NCBI GenBank assembly: GCA_018223125.1
Contig: JAAEZA010000027.1
Coordinates: forward strand, 1 to 54,584
DNA: 54,584 bases
Direction of reading: 5' to 3'
Source: Paracoccaceae bacterium
GTDB taxonomy: Bacteria; Pseudomonadota; Alphaproteobacteria; Rhodobacterales; Rhodobacteraceae
This document shows, in pieces, positions 44,227 through 52,333 of the stretch. Position numbers and translations under genes: made by a program. Below the pieces are notes generated by a model that searched no databases, was not told where the DNA came from, and saw nothing but the letters and a program-made list of their open reading frames with translations. Position 1 is the stretch's first letter, and each line of letters begins with the position of its first letter.

Positions 44227-45474
44227 ATGAGACGCTATTCAGCCTTTGCTATCGCCCGTGAAGCCGCCCGATACCATTCGGGCTGGGAACGGGCCTGGGC
44301 GTCGCCGGAGCCCAAGAGCGAATATGACGTGATCATCGTCGGCGCAGGCGGGCATGGTCTGGCCACGGCCTATTACCTTGGCAAGAATTTCGGCATCACC
44401 AATGTCGCGATTATCGAAAAGGGCTGGCTTGGTGGCGGTAACACGGGGCGGAACACTACGATTATCCGCTCGAACTATTTGCAAGACCCCTCGGCGGCGA
44501 TCTATGAAAAGGCCCGCTCGCTTTATGAAACCATGTCGCAGGACCTGAACTATAACGTGATGTTCAGCCCGCGCGGCGTGATGATGCTGGCCCAGACCGA
44601 ACATGAAATCCGCGGCTACCAGCGCACCGCGCATGCCAATGCACTGCAGGGGGTTGCGACCGAATTCATCGGGCCCGAGAAGGTCAAGGAACTCTGCCCG
44701 ATTATCGAACTCAAAGGGCCGCGTTATCCGGTGCTCGGCGCACTCTGGCAGCCCCGCGGCGGCACTGCCCGCCACGATGCGGTGGCTTGGGGCTATGCAC
44801 GGGCCTGTTCGGATATGGGGATGCACATCATCCAGAAATGTGAAGTGACCGGCGTGCATCAGGACAACGGCACTGTCACAGGGGTTGAGACGACCAAAGG
44901 GCGCATCGGCTGTAAGAAACTCGGCATGGTGGTTGCGGGCAACGCCAGTGCGCTGGCCGGTATGGCCGGTTTCCGCCTGCCGCTGGAATCCGTGGCGCTG
45001 CAAGCCCTGGTGTCCGAACCGATCAAACCCTGTATGGATGTGGTTGTTATGGCCAATACGGTGCACGGCTACCTGTCCCAGTCCGACAAGGGCGAGATGG
45101 TCATCGGCGGCGGCACGGACGGGTTCAACAATTACACCCAGCGGGGCAGCTTCCATCATATCGAGGAAACCGTCCGCGCACTGGTGGAAACCTTCCCGAT
45201 GATCTCGCGCCTGAAAATGCTGCGCCAGTGGGGCGGTATCGTGGATGTTACAGGGGATCGCTCCCCGATTATCGGCACAACACCCCTTGGCAACACGTTC
45301 ATAAATTGCGGCTGGGGCACCGGCGGGTTCAAGGCCATTCCCGGCTCCGGCTGGGCCTTTGCGGAGACCATCGCCAAGGGCACGCCCGGTGAACTGGCCG
45401 CGCCCTTCGGTATGGACCGCTTCATTGAGGGCCGTTTCATCGACGAAAGCGTCGCAGCAGGGGTGGCGCACTAA
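44227..45474 (+). CDS. soxB: Sarcosine oxidase subunit beta
   Basis: SoxB is the FAD subunit of heterotetrameric sarcosine oxidase, oxidising sarcosine to glycine and passing the methylene group to tetrahydrofolate. The 415-residue protein has the usual length. The dinucleotide motif is DVIIVGAGGHGLATAYYLGKNFG near residue 35, followed by KGWLGGGNTGRNTTIIRSNY, a segment associated with covalent flavin attachment in relatives. Later motifs are QWGGIVDVTGDRSPIIG and NCGWGTGGFKAIPGSGWAFAE. It is first in soxBDAG, with GGAG before the ATG. Confidence 0.96.
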   Translation: MRRYSAFAIAREAARYHSGWERAWASPEPKSEYDVIIVGAGGHGLATAYYLGKNFGITNVAIIEKGWLGGGNTGRNTTIIRSNYLQDPSAAIYEKARSLYETMSQDLNYNVMFSPRGVMMLAQTEHEIRGYQRTAHANALQGVATEFIGPEKVKELCPIIELKGPRYPVLGALWQPRGGTARHDAVAWGYARACSDMGMHIIQKCEVTGVHQDNGTVTGVETTKGRIGCKKLGMVVAGNASALAGMAGFRLPLESVALQALVSEPIKPCMDVVVMANTVHGYLSQSDKGEMVIGGGTDGFNNYTQRGSFHHIEETVRALVETFPMISRLKMLRQWGGIVDVTGDRSPIIGTTPLGNTFINCGWGTGGFKAIPGSGWAFAETIAKGTPGELAAPFGMDRFIEGRFIDESVAAGVAH

Positions 45475-45548
45475 TGGACGTTCAACACTGCAAAACAGCC
45501 GCCACCCTGCAATTTCCGACCCTTCGTAAAGGAGAGACCCAATGCTGA
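45474..45548 (+). CDS. Possible 24-residue mini-ORF bridging soxB and soxD
   Basis: An ATG at 45474 shares a base with the soxB stop (TAATG). The frame runs 24 codons (MDVQHCKTAATLQ...) to a TGA at 45546-45548, which lies within the first codons of soxD (ATGCTGA). It fully covers the 67-base gap. The soxD Shine-Dalgarno AAAGGAGAG lies inside it. Coding status is unproven. Confidence 0.3.
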   Translation: MDVQHCKTAATLQFPTLRKGETQC

Positions 45549-45868
45549 TCCTGACCTGCCCGAATTGCGGCATTGCTGCGGATGAAACCGAACTGTCTGC
45601 GGGCGGCGAGGCTCATCTGACCCGCTTTGGCGCCGGATCGTCCGACGCGGATTTCGAAGGCTACCTGTTCATGCGCAAGAACACGCGGGGCGTGCATTTT
45701 GAACGCTGGCGCCACAGCTACGGCTGCGGCAAGTGGTTCCACGCGGCCCGCTGCACCACCACTCTGGAAGTTTTCGGGACCTATCCGGCCCAAACCACAG
45801 AGCCACCGGCTGAACTGATCGAAAAGATCAAACAGAAACGCCCCGAGTTTGAAGGATTCAGCAAATGA
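45542..45868 (+). CDS. soxD: Sarcosine oxidase subunit delta
   Basis: SoxD is the small zinc-binding subunit of heterotetrameric sarcosine oxidase. The 108-residue protein has CPNCG at residues 6-10 and RHSYGCGKWFHAAR about 50 residues later, which supply the Cys/His zinc ligands. AAAGGAGAG gives a strong ribosome-binding site. It follows soxB by 67 bases and precedes soxA by 67 bases; both gaps hold a 24-residue mini-ORF. Confidence 0.95.
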   Translation: MLILTCPNCGIAADETELSAGGEAHLTRFGAGSSDADFEGYLFMRKNTRGVHFERWRHSYGCGKWFHAARCTTTLEVFGTYPAQTTEPPAELIEKIKQKRPEFEGFSK

Positions 45869-45939
45869 GCCTTCTTCTGGCCCTCAATATCCCCGCCGGA
45901 GGCTTCTGCCCCCGCAACACACGCGAGGTTCGAACATGA
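45865..45939 (+). CDS. Possible 24-residue mini-ORF bridging soxD and soxA
   Basis: An ATG at 45865 overlaps the soxD stop as ATGA. The frame (MSLLLALNIPAGGFCP...) runs 24 codons to TGA 45937-45939, which overlaps the soxA ATG (45936) as ATGA. It exactly fills the gap. No strong ribosome-binding site precedes soxA (CGAGGTTCGAAC), so relay translation is plausible. It is not recognised as a known protein. Confidence 0.35.
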   Translation: MSLLLALNIPAGGFCPRNTREVRT

Positions 45940-48900
45940 GCACACGTTTGCAAAATCACGGCCGTCTGATTGATCGCAACTCACGGCTGGAGTTCAACTG
46001 GAACGGCAAGCGGCTTAACGGCTTCAAGGGGGACACCTTGGCCTCCGCACTCCTTGCCAACGGTGAAATGCTGGTCGGACGGTCGTTCAAATACCACCGC
46101 CCACGGGGCATTGTGGCCTCTGGACCCGAAGAACCCAATGCGCTCGTCGGTTTGGGACAGGGCGGTAAATACGAACCCAACCAGCGGGCCACCACCACGG
46201 AACTGTTTAACGGTCTGACAGCAAAATCCCAGAACCACTGGCCGAGCCTTGAATTTGATGTGGGCGGCGTGAACCGCGTGATGACCCGCTTTTTCCCCGC
46301 CGGTTTTTACTACAAAACCTTCATGGCACCGTCATTCGCATGGAAACATGTGTTTGAACCCGTCATCCGCAAGGCCGCCGGTCTGGGCGCAGCCCCCGAT
46401 CCCGAGGAACGGGATGCGGACCGCTACGAATATTTCTACGCCCATTGCGATGTGCTGGTGATTGGCGGCGGGATTGCCGGACTGGCAGCCGCCCTGCAAG
46501 CGGGGAAATCCGGCGCCAAAGTTCTGCTGCTGGAGCAGGAAAACCACTTTGGCGGACGTGCCCCCGTGGACGGTGTGACGGTTGAAGGAAAACCGGCGCA
46601 GGACTGGATTGATGCCACGATTGCAACGCTGGACAGCATGGAAAACGTAACCATCCGCACCCGCACAATGGGGGCAGGGGTCTATGATCACGGCTATGCG
46701 CTCGGCTACGAACGGCTGAGCGATCACGCACCCGAAATCTCAGGACCACGCCATCGTTTGTGGCGGATCCGCGCCAGACGCATCCTGACAGCCACCGGCG
46801 CGATTGAGCGTCCGCTGTCCTTTGCAGGTAATGACGTGCCCGGCGTGATGCTGGCCGGTGCGGTGCGCGATTATATGGTAAACCACGGCGTATCGGTCGG
46901 GGACCGTGTGGTGGTTGCCACCAACAACGACGATGCCTATCGCACGGCGATTGCGTTGAAAGAGGCAGGTCTTGACGTGCCAGCGGTTGTCGATGCCCGC
47001 AGCACGGCGACCGGACCGCTGGTTGAGAAAGCCCGCGCAATGGGCCTCCGCGTTGAAACCGGAACCGCGATTTCCTCGGTCTATGGCAATAAGAAAGTCA
47101 CCTCGGTCGGGCTGTGCAGACAGTCGGGCGAGGGCACCAAAACAGACGAGCTGGACTGTGATGCGGTTGCCATGTCCGGCGGCTGGTCTCCGGTGGTGCA
47201 TCTGTGGTCCCATTGCGGCGGCAAGCTGAACTGGGACAGCGAAATGGCCATGTTCCGGCCCGATCCTTCCCGCCCGCCAATGGGCGCAGACGGGGAAGGG
47301 TTTGTTCTGGTCGCAGGCACCGCCAACGGCCATCTGGATGCGGCGGCGGCTATTGCCGATGGTCACGCTGTCGGGGCGCAGGCCGCGACGGAAGCCGGAT
47401 TTGACGCCAAAGAAGCTGCAGCGCCGGTAGCAGAATCCGAGTCCGAAGGCCCGATCCTTGCAGTCTGGTCCATGCCGCAGGGGCAGAACAAGAAACTGCA
47501 AATGAAGACGTTCCTCGATTATCAGAACGACGTGAAAGTGTCGGATGTGGTTCTGGCTGCACAGGAAGGTTATGAAAGCGTTGAACACACCAAGCGTTAC
47601 ACCACGCTTGGCATGGCGACGGATCAGGGGAAGCTGTCCAACATCAACGGTCTGGCCGTTCTGGCGGACAGTCTGAATGCGGAAATTCCGCAGGTGGGCA
47701 CCACAACCTTCCGTCCGCCCTATCACCCGATTTCCATGGGCGCTATCGCCGGGGAGGCCCGTGGCGGCCTGTTCAAAGTGCTGCGGCGCACACCGATGCA
47801 CGACTGGACCGACAAAAACGGCGGCGTCTGGGAACCTGTGGCGGACTGGCGGCGGCCTTATTGCTACCAGCAAGCAGGCGAGAGCGTGAAAGACGCGGTG
47901 AACCGCGAAATCCTGCAAACCCGCAACAGCGTGTCGATTCTGGACGCTTCGACCCTTGGCAAGATCATCGTCAAAGGCCCGGATGCGGGCCGGTTCCTTG
48001 ACATGCTTTACACCAATATGATGAGCACGCTGAAGGTAGGGCGCTGCCGCTATGGTCTGATGTGCTCGGAAAACGGCTTCCTGTCAGATGACGGTGTTGT
48101 CGCGCGATTGGATGAGGACACTTTCCTGTGTCACACCACTTCGGGCGGTTCCGATCGCATCCACGCATGGATGGAGGAATGGTTGCAAACCGAATGGTGG
48201 GACTGGAAGGTCTACACCGCCAATGTGACAGAACAATATGCCCAGATCGGGATCGTCGGTCCCAATGCGCGCAAGGTGCTTGAAAAAATGGGCACCGATA
48301 TGGACCTGAGCGCCGAAGCGCTTCCCTTTATGGCCTTTGCCGACGGGGAAATCGCGGGCATCAAGGCGCGGCCCTACCGGATTTCCTTCTCGGGCGAGTT
48401 GTCTTATGAGGTTGCGGTTCCCGCAGCACAGGGACAGGCGTTCTGGGATGCTGCCCTTGCCGCAGGTGCGGAATTCGGCATCACGCCTTACGGCACCGAA
48501 GCCCTGCATGTGATGCGGGCGGAAAAGGGCTTTATCATGATCGGGGATGAAACCGACGGTACGGTTATCCCGCAGGATCTGGGGCTGAACTGGGCGATTT
48601 CCAAGAAGAAAGAGGACTTCCTTGGCAAACGCGCCCAACAGCGCCCCCATATGGTGGACCCGAAACGCTGGCGTCTGGTGGGGCTGGAAACAGAAGACCC
48701 CTCGGTGGTGATTCCCGATGGCGCTTATGCGGTGGATGGCACCACACGGGCCAACGGGGTGAAAAACATGATCGGGCGGATTACATCGACTTATTATTCA
48801 CCGACGCTTGAACGCTCTATCGCGATGGGGCTGGTGGAAGACGGGCCGGAACGCATGGGCGAAACAATCATGTTTGCCCGCACCGATGGCACGACGATCA

Positions 48901-48959
48901 ACGCCAAAATCGTCGATCCGGTATTTCTGGACAAGGAAGGAGCACGGCAAAATGTCTGA
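45936..48959 (+). CDS. soxA: Sarcosine oxidase subunit alpha
   Basis: SoxA is the large NAD- and folate-binding subunit of heterotetrameric sarcosine oxidase. The 1007-residue protein has the expected parts in order. The N-terminal segment FNWNGKRLNGFKGDTLASALLANGEMLVGRSFKYHRPRG comes first, then the nucleotide-binding domain DVLVIGGGIAGLAAALQAGKSGAKV. The C-terminal GcvT-like folate-binding domain contains LDMLYTNMMSTLKVGRCRYG and SGELSYEVAVP. The frame is open 29 codons upstream, but ATG at 45936 (MSTRLQNHGRLID) is the conserved start. The soxG start lies inside its last codons. Confidence 0.96.
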   Translation: MSTRLQNHGRLIDRNSRLEFNWNGKRLNGFKGDTLASALLANGEMLVGRSFKYHRPRGIVASGPEEPNALVGLGQGGKYEPNQRATTTELFNGLTAKSQNHWPSLEFDVGGVNRVMTRFFPAGFYYKTFMAPSFAWKHVFEPVIRKAAGLGAAPDPEERDADRYEYFYAHCDVLVIGGGIAGLAAALQAGKSGAKVLLLEQENHFGGRAPVDGVTVEGKPAQDWIDATIATLDSMENVTIRTRTMGAGVYDHGYALGYERLSDHAPEISGPRHRLWRIRARRILTATGAIERPLSFAGNDVPGVMLAGAVRDYMVNHGVSVGDRVVVATNNDDAYRTAIALKEAGLDVPAVVDARSTATGPLVEKARAMGLRVETGTAISSVYGNKKVTSVGLCRQSGEGTKTDELDCDAVAMSGGWSPVVHLWSHCGGKLNWDSEMAMFRPDPSRPPMGADGEGFVLVAGTANGHLDAAAAIADGHAVGAQAATEAGFDAKEAAAPVAESESEGPILAVWSMPQGQNKKLQMKTFLDYQNDVKVSDVVLAAQEGYESVEHTKRYTTLGMATDQGKLSNINGLAVLADSLNAEIPQVGTTTFRPPYHPISMGAIAGEARGGLFKVLRRTPMHDWTDKNGGVWEPVADWRRPYCYQQAGESVKDAVNREILQTRNSVSILDASTLGKIIVKGPDAGRFLDMLYTNMMSTLKVGRCRYGLMCSENGFLSDDGVVARLDEDTFLCHTTSGGSDRIHAWMEEWLQTEWWDWKVYTANVTEQYAQIGIVGPNARKVLEKMGTDMDLSAEALPFMAFADGEIAGIKARPYRISFSGELSYEVAVPAAQGQAFWDAALAAGAEFGITPYGTEALHVMRAEKGFIMIGDETDGTVIPQDLGLNWAISKKKEDFLGKRAQQRPHMVDPKRWRLVGLETEDPSVVIPDGAYAVDGTTRANGVKNMIGRITSTYYSPTLERSIAMGLVEDGPERMGETIMFARTDGTTINAKIVDPVFLDKEGARQNV

Positions 48960-49527
48960 TGCGGTCAGTGTTGTAAACGGCGCCTCTTTTGATGGCGCGG
49001 TAGAGGTGAAGGACGCAGGTCTGGTCGGAATGGTCACGCTGCGCGGGGATCTTGGCTCTGAAAGCCTTGCCAAAGCAGTGAAATCCGCTGTCGGGCTGGC
49101 CCTGCCGGATGCGCGTGGCGTGAAGGCCGGCACCAAGGGCGGTGTCGCGTGGATGTCTCCGGACGAGTTGCTGTTGTTTTGCGACTATGAAAAAGCAGAT
49201 GCGCTGGTTGCGAAACTGGACAAAGCACTGGCCGGAGAGCATTTTCTGGCGGTGAATGTCTCTGATGCGCGGGCCAGCTTTACCCTGACAGGGGCAGGCG
49301 TGCGCGAGGTAATCGCCAAGGGCAGCCCTGCCGATCTGTCGCCAGAGGCTTTCAGGCAAGGTGAAATCCGCCGCTCCCGTCTGGGGCAGGTGGCCGTTGC
49401 CTTCTGGCTGTCCGCACCGGAGACAATGGAACTGGTGTGTTTTCGCAGTGTCGGGGAATTCGTCTATGACTGGCTGTGCGTTGCAGCAGAAAAGGACACG
49501 CTGCCGGAATATTTCAACGCCGGTTAA
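48952..49527 (+). CDS. soxG: Sarcosine oxidase subunit gamma
   Basis: SoxG is the smallest folate-domain-like subunit of heterotetrameric sarcosine oxidase. The 191-residue protein reads MSDAVSVVNGASFDGAVEV, GGVAWMSPDELLLFCDY, and GEIRRSRLGQVAVAFWLSAPETMELVCFRSVGEFVYDWL near the end, all as in SoxG. The ATG lies 8 bases before the soxA stop, with AAGGAAGGAG in front. It is the last gene of the operon and is followed by a strong hairpin. Confidence 0.93.
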   Translation: MSDAVSVVNGASFDGAVEVKDAGLVGMVTLRGDLGSESLAKAVKSAVGLALPDARGVKAGTKGGVAWMSPDELLLFCDYEKADALVAKLDKALAGEHFLAVNVSDARASFTLTGAGVREVIAKGSPADLSPEAFRQGEIRRSRLGQVAVAFWLSAPETMELVCFRSVGEFVYDWLCVAAEKDTLPEYFNAG

Positions 49528-49542
49528 CCGAATTTACTTTCC

Positions 49543-49591
49543 GAAACGGGGCGGTTGCTGCGGGGATGACCCGTCACAGCCGCCCCGTTTC
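49543..49591 (+). terminator. Terminator hairpin of the sox operon
   Basis: GAAACGGGGCGG (49543-49554) and CCGCCCCGTTTC (49580-49591) pair over 12 bp, enclosing a smaller CGGG/CCCG stem. The 3' side continues TGTTTC, not a pure T-run. It sits 16 bases after the soxG stop. Confidence 0.7.
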
Positions 49592-49663
49592 TGTTTCGGG
49601 TCGAAAATAAGGCAGGCTGCCTCAATCGTCTAAGGCGCTGGTAATTAACTACAAATCACAAAT

Positions 49664-49677
49664 TTTACGCGCGTAAA
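49664..49677. promoter_or_regulatory. 14-bp palindrome upstream of the lipoprotein gene
   Basis: TTTACGCGCGTAAA is a perfect palindrome in the AT-rich stretch of the 298-base gap, 149 bases before the lipoprotein start. No other feature is seen in the rest of the gap. Confidence 0.3.
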
Positions 49678-49825
49678 TCTTCTGATAGTTGATCCGTCAA
49701 CCATACAATTACCCATATTTTAATTCAATTGCTCCCTAGTTCGGCCCGATTCCCAGGCGATTACAGGTTTCATAAAACGAAACCAAAGCTCTAGCCGGTC
49801 GCAGTCCGGTAAAAGGAGAGAAACC

Positions 49826-50503
49826 ATGTTGAAACTTTGTAAGATCGTTGGCCTTTTCGCTCTGGCAGCCACAACGTCGGCCTGTGTGTCCAACCCGTCT
49901 TCCCGCAACGCCATGATCGAGGCACCGCGTCCGGTTTCTGCTGTTGCGGCGTCCCAAACCCAACTTGGTTTCTTTCCCGAACCTCTGGCGACGACGGTTG
50001 CTGCGGCTCCGGCAGCGGCCCCAGCCCTGACATCGCTTTACAAGGTTGTGGACGTTCAGGTTCAGGTGCCGGACTATCTGGTTGTCTCCGAAGCTGATGT
50101 TTACCTGCCCAAGGCGGATATTGTCTGGCGCGAAGATCCGCTGGGCAACCGTTACGAACAGGTTGAAACCATTATCGAAAATGCGCTGCGCAAGGGCACA
50201 GCACCGTTGGACGGTGAAAAAGAGGTTATTCTGGCGGCACGGGTGGGCATGTTCCATGCCTTGACTGAAAAAACCCGCAACTCTGTCGGCGGTAAACATA
50301 ACGTCCAGTTCGAATATGTGCTGCTGGACGCGAAGACCCGCCAGCCGGTGACTGTGGTGCAAAAGGTCGATGCCTCGCTTAAAGCCTACGGTGGCAGCCG
50401 CGCCTACCGCGCCATGCGCGAAGGCCAGACCCAGAAGGTGCGGATCACCAATCACGTGGCGGGTATTGTGCAATCAGCCCTGACCAAAGGCTCTGACGCC
50501 TGA
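49826..50503 (+). CDS. Conserved envelope lipoprotein of unknown function (DUF6778-like)
   Basis: This 225-residue protein has an N-terminal signal ending TTSAC at Cys20, a plausible though weak lipobox. A low-complexity Ala/Pro segment (about residues 40-75) follows. The folded part is YKVVDVQVQVPDYLVVSEADVYLPKADIVWREDP, VETIIENALRKGTAPL, and HNVQFEYVLLDAKTRQPVTVV. AAAGGAGAG lies before the ATG. A strong terminator follows. I believe the family is known in Rhodobacteraceae as DUF6778, but that name is from memory. The function is unknown. Confidence 0.68.
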   Translation: MLKLCKIVGLFALAATTSACVSNPSSRNAMIEAPRPVSAVAASQTQLGFFPEPLATTVAAAPAAAPALTSLYKVVDVQVQVPDYLVVSEADVYLPKADIVWREDPLGNRYEQVETIIENALRKGTAPLDGEKEVILAARVGMFHALTEKTRNSVGGKHNVQFEYVLLDAKTRQPVTVVQKVDASLKAYGGSRAYRAMREGQTQKVRITNHVAGIVQSALTKGSDA

Positions 50504-50524
50504 TAAAAACAGCAATTTCGTTTT

Positions 50525-50551
50525 AAACGGTCCCTTTGGGGGCCGTTTTTT
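50525..50551 (+). terminator. Rho-independent terminator of the lipoprotein gene
   Basis: AAACGG (50525-50530) pairs with CCGTTT (50543-50548), with an inner CCC/GGG, followed by a run of T. It is a typical intrinsic terminator 22 bases after the stop. Confidence 0.82.
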
Positions 50552-50588
50552 GTTTCCTCTTGGCGGGAAAGGGCGCTAGGAGGCAGGT

Positions 50589-51782
50589 ATGACAGATAAC
50601 CGACCAGAACTCCGCTTTCGCCCCAATAAATCGCCCCAACGCATTCGCCACGGCTTTCCCTGGGCCTATGACAATGAGGTCGTCACCGACCGCCGCACCA
50701 AGAAAATTGCCCCAGGCACGATTGTGGATCTGCTGGACAACGACCGCAACTTTGTTGCGCAGGCGGCGTTTCATCCCGATTCCAAGATCGCGGCGCGGGT
50801 GCTGGAGCGGGACCGTACTGTCGTGATTGACGCCCAATGGCTGGAAGCAAAGCTGCGCTTTGCCCGCGATCACCGCGACCGGATGTTTGACACGCCGTTT
50901 TACCGTCTGGTTCATGCGGAAGCAGACGGGCTGCCCGGATTGATCATTGACCGTTTTGGCGATGTGTTTGCCGTGCAGCCGAACGCAGCATGGATCGAGA
51001 CCCTGTTCCCGCAACTGCAAGAGGCGCTGAAGGCGGTATTCGGGACGCCTGTCATTATCAAGAATGGCAGCGGACGGGCGCGGGGGCTGGAAGGTCTGGC
51101 AGATGAAACCGTCGTTACAGACGGTTCGGTGGAGGGTCCGGTGCCTGTCGGTATGAACGGGGCCACCTATATGGCGGATGTTCTGGGCGGGCAGAAAACC
51201 GGCCTGTTTTATGACCAGCGCCCCAACCACGCCTTTGCGGCAAAGCTGGCAAAGGGCGGGGATGTGCTGGATGTGTTTTCCCATGTTGGCGGATTTTCTC
51301 TTGCGGCACTTGCAGGAGGGGCGACCCGCGCTACCGCAGTAGACGGATCGGCGGCAGCGCTGGAACTGGCAACAAAAGGGGCAGCGGCCTCGGGGTATGA
51401 AACGGTGTTTGATACGATCAAAGGGGATGCCTTTGAGGTGATGACCAAACTGGCTGACGGGGGGCGCAGCTTTGATGTGGTGGTCTGTGATCCGCCGGCC
51501 TTTGCCCCTGCCAAACCGGCCTTGCAGGCAGGTCTGCGGGCCTATGAAAAAGTCGCGCGCATGGGGGCGGCACTGGTGCGGCCGGGCGGCTATCTGGTGC
51601 TGTGCTCCTGCTCCCATGCGGCGGACCTGTCGTCTTTCCGTCAGGCCAGCCTGCGCGGAGTGGGCAAGGGCGGGCGCACGGGACAGATCATCCACACCGG
51701 ATTCGCCGGAGAGGATCACCCGGTTCACCCGCAACTGGCTGAAACAGCCTATCTGAAGTCGATCTTCCTGCGGCTGGTATGA
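50589..51782 (+). CDS. Class I SAM-dependent rRNA methyltransferase, RlmI-like
   Basis: This 397-residue methyltransferase of the RlmI/RlmK type modifies a cytosine or guanine of 23S rRNA. The N-terminal PUA domain reads RFRPNKSPQRIRHGFPWAYDNEV, the central EEHD-like part holds YRLVHAEADGLPGLIIDRFGD, and the SAM domain contains GLFYDQRPNHAFAAKLAKGGDVLDVFSHVGGFSLAALAGGA and the catalytic-loop VVCDPPAFAPAK. The stop overlaps the PIN-protein start by ATGA. The exact RNA position cannot be read from sequence. Confidence 0.88.
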   Translation: MTDNRPELRFRPNKSPQRIRHGFPWAYDNEVVTDRRTKKIAPGTIVDLLDNDRNFVAQAAFHPDSKIAARVLERDRTVVIDAQWLEAKLRFARDHRDRMFDTPFYRLVHAEADGLPGLIIDRFGDVFAVQPNAAWIETLFPQLQEALKAVFGTPVIIKNGSGRARGLEGLADETVVTDGSVEGPVPVGMNGATYMADVLGGQKTGLFYDQRPNHAFAAKLAKGGDVLDVFSHVGGFSLAALAGGATRATAVDGSAAALELATKGAAASGYETVFDTIKGDAFEVMTKLADGGRSFDVVVCDPPAFAPAKPALQAGLRAYEKVARMGAALVRPGGYLVLCSCSHAADLSSFRQASLRGVGKGGRTGQIIHTGFAGEDHPVHPQLAETAYLKSIFLRLV

Positions 51783-52333
51783 CCCATCGCGTCCTGATCG
51801 ACGCCTGCGTGCTGTATCCTTCCGTCCTGCGCGCGCTGGTTCTGGGCTGTGCGAAACGGGGGGCGTTTCTACCACTGTGGTCGGAACGTATTCTCGAAGA
51901 ATGGCGGCGTGCGGCCCGTAAGAACGACATTGGCGCAATGGCGGAAACCGAAATCGCGCTGTTGCGGGCGGACTGGCGCGGTGCGGAGGTGGATGCCTCG
52001 GGCGTGCCGCTGGAAGACCTGCACCTGCCCGATGAAAACGACCGCCATGTGCTGGCGGCGGCGATTGCAGGGCAGGCGGATGAATTGCTGACCGCCAACA
52101 CGGGTGATTTCCCCACGCGGGTGCTGGCGCGTCACGGCGTTTTGCGCCGCCATCCTGACGAATTCCTGTTGGAACTGGCGCACGGGGATGCGGGGATGAT
52201 GGGGGGCGTGATCGACCGCGTTCACGCAGATGCCGAAGCAATGAAAGGCGAAGGGGTCAACCGGCGCAAGATGCTGCAACGCTGCGGTTTGCCCCGCCTT
52301 GCCAAATGGGACGGGGCAGGGCGGGCCGCTTAA
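51779..52333 (+). CDS. PIN-domain ribonuclease-like protein, RSP_2648 family
   Basis: This is a 184-residue protein with an N-terminal PIN domain. The acidic residues expected for metal binding are in HRVLIDACVLYPS (Asp8), RILEEWRRA, LPDENDRHVLAAAIAGQAD and LLTANTGDFP. The last 60 residues form a helical tail. It has no antitoxin gene beside it and instead is coupled to the rRNA methyltransferase gene by ATGA. That pairing suggests a housekeeping RNA role rather than VapC-type toxicity. The name RSP_2648 family is from established naming in Rhodobacter. Its stop overlaps the MORN-gene stop at TTAA. Confidence 0.82.
   Translation: MTHRVLIDACVLYPSVLRALVLGCAKRGAFLPLWSERILEEWRRAARKNDIGAMAETEIALLRADWRGAEVDASGVPLEDLHLPDENDRHVLAAAIAGQADELLTANTGDFPTRVLARHGVLRRHPDEFLLELAHGDAGMMGGVIDRVHADAEAMKGEGVNRRKMLQRCGLPRLAKWDGAGRAA

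Noticed and set aside
44239-45573. 444-codon minus-strand frame opposite soxB
   Set aside because: soxB has full family motifs on the plus strand; the antisense product has no recognisable domain.
46740-47918. 392-codon minus-strand frame opposite soxA
   Set aside because: It lies wholly inside soxA, whose translation matches the known subunit throughout.
50523-52241. 572-codon minus-strand frame opposite the methyltransferase and PIN genes
   Set aside because: It covers the lipoprotein terminator and two well-supported genes, and its product is low-complexity Arg/Pro/His-rich.
51779-52333. VapBC toxin-antitoxin module
   Set aside because: No small antitoxin gene lies before or after the PIN gene; it is coupled to a methyltransferase gene and the length is greater than a typical VapC.
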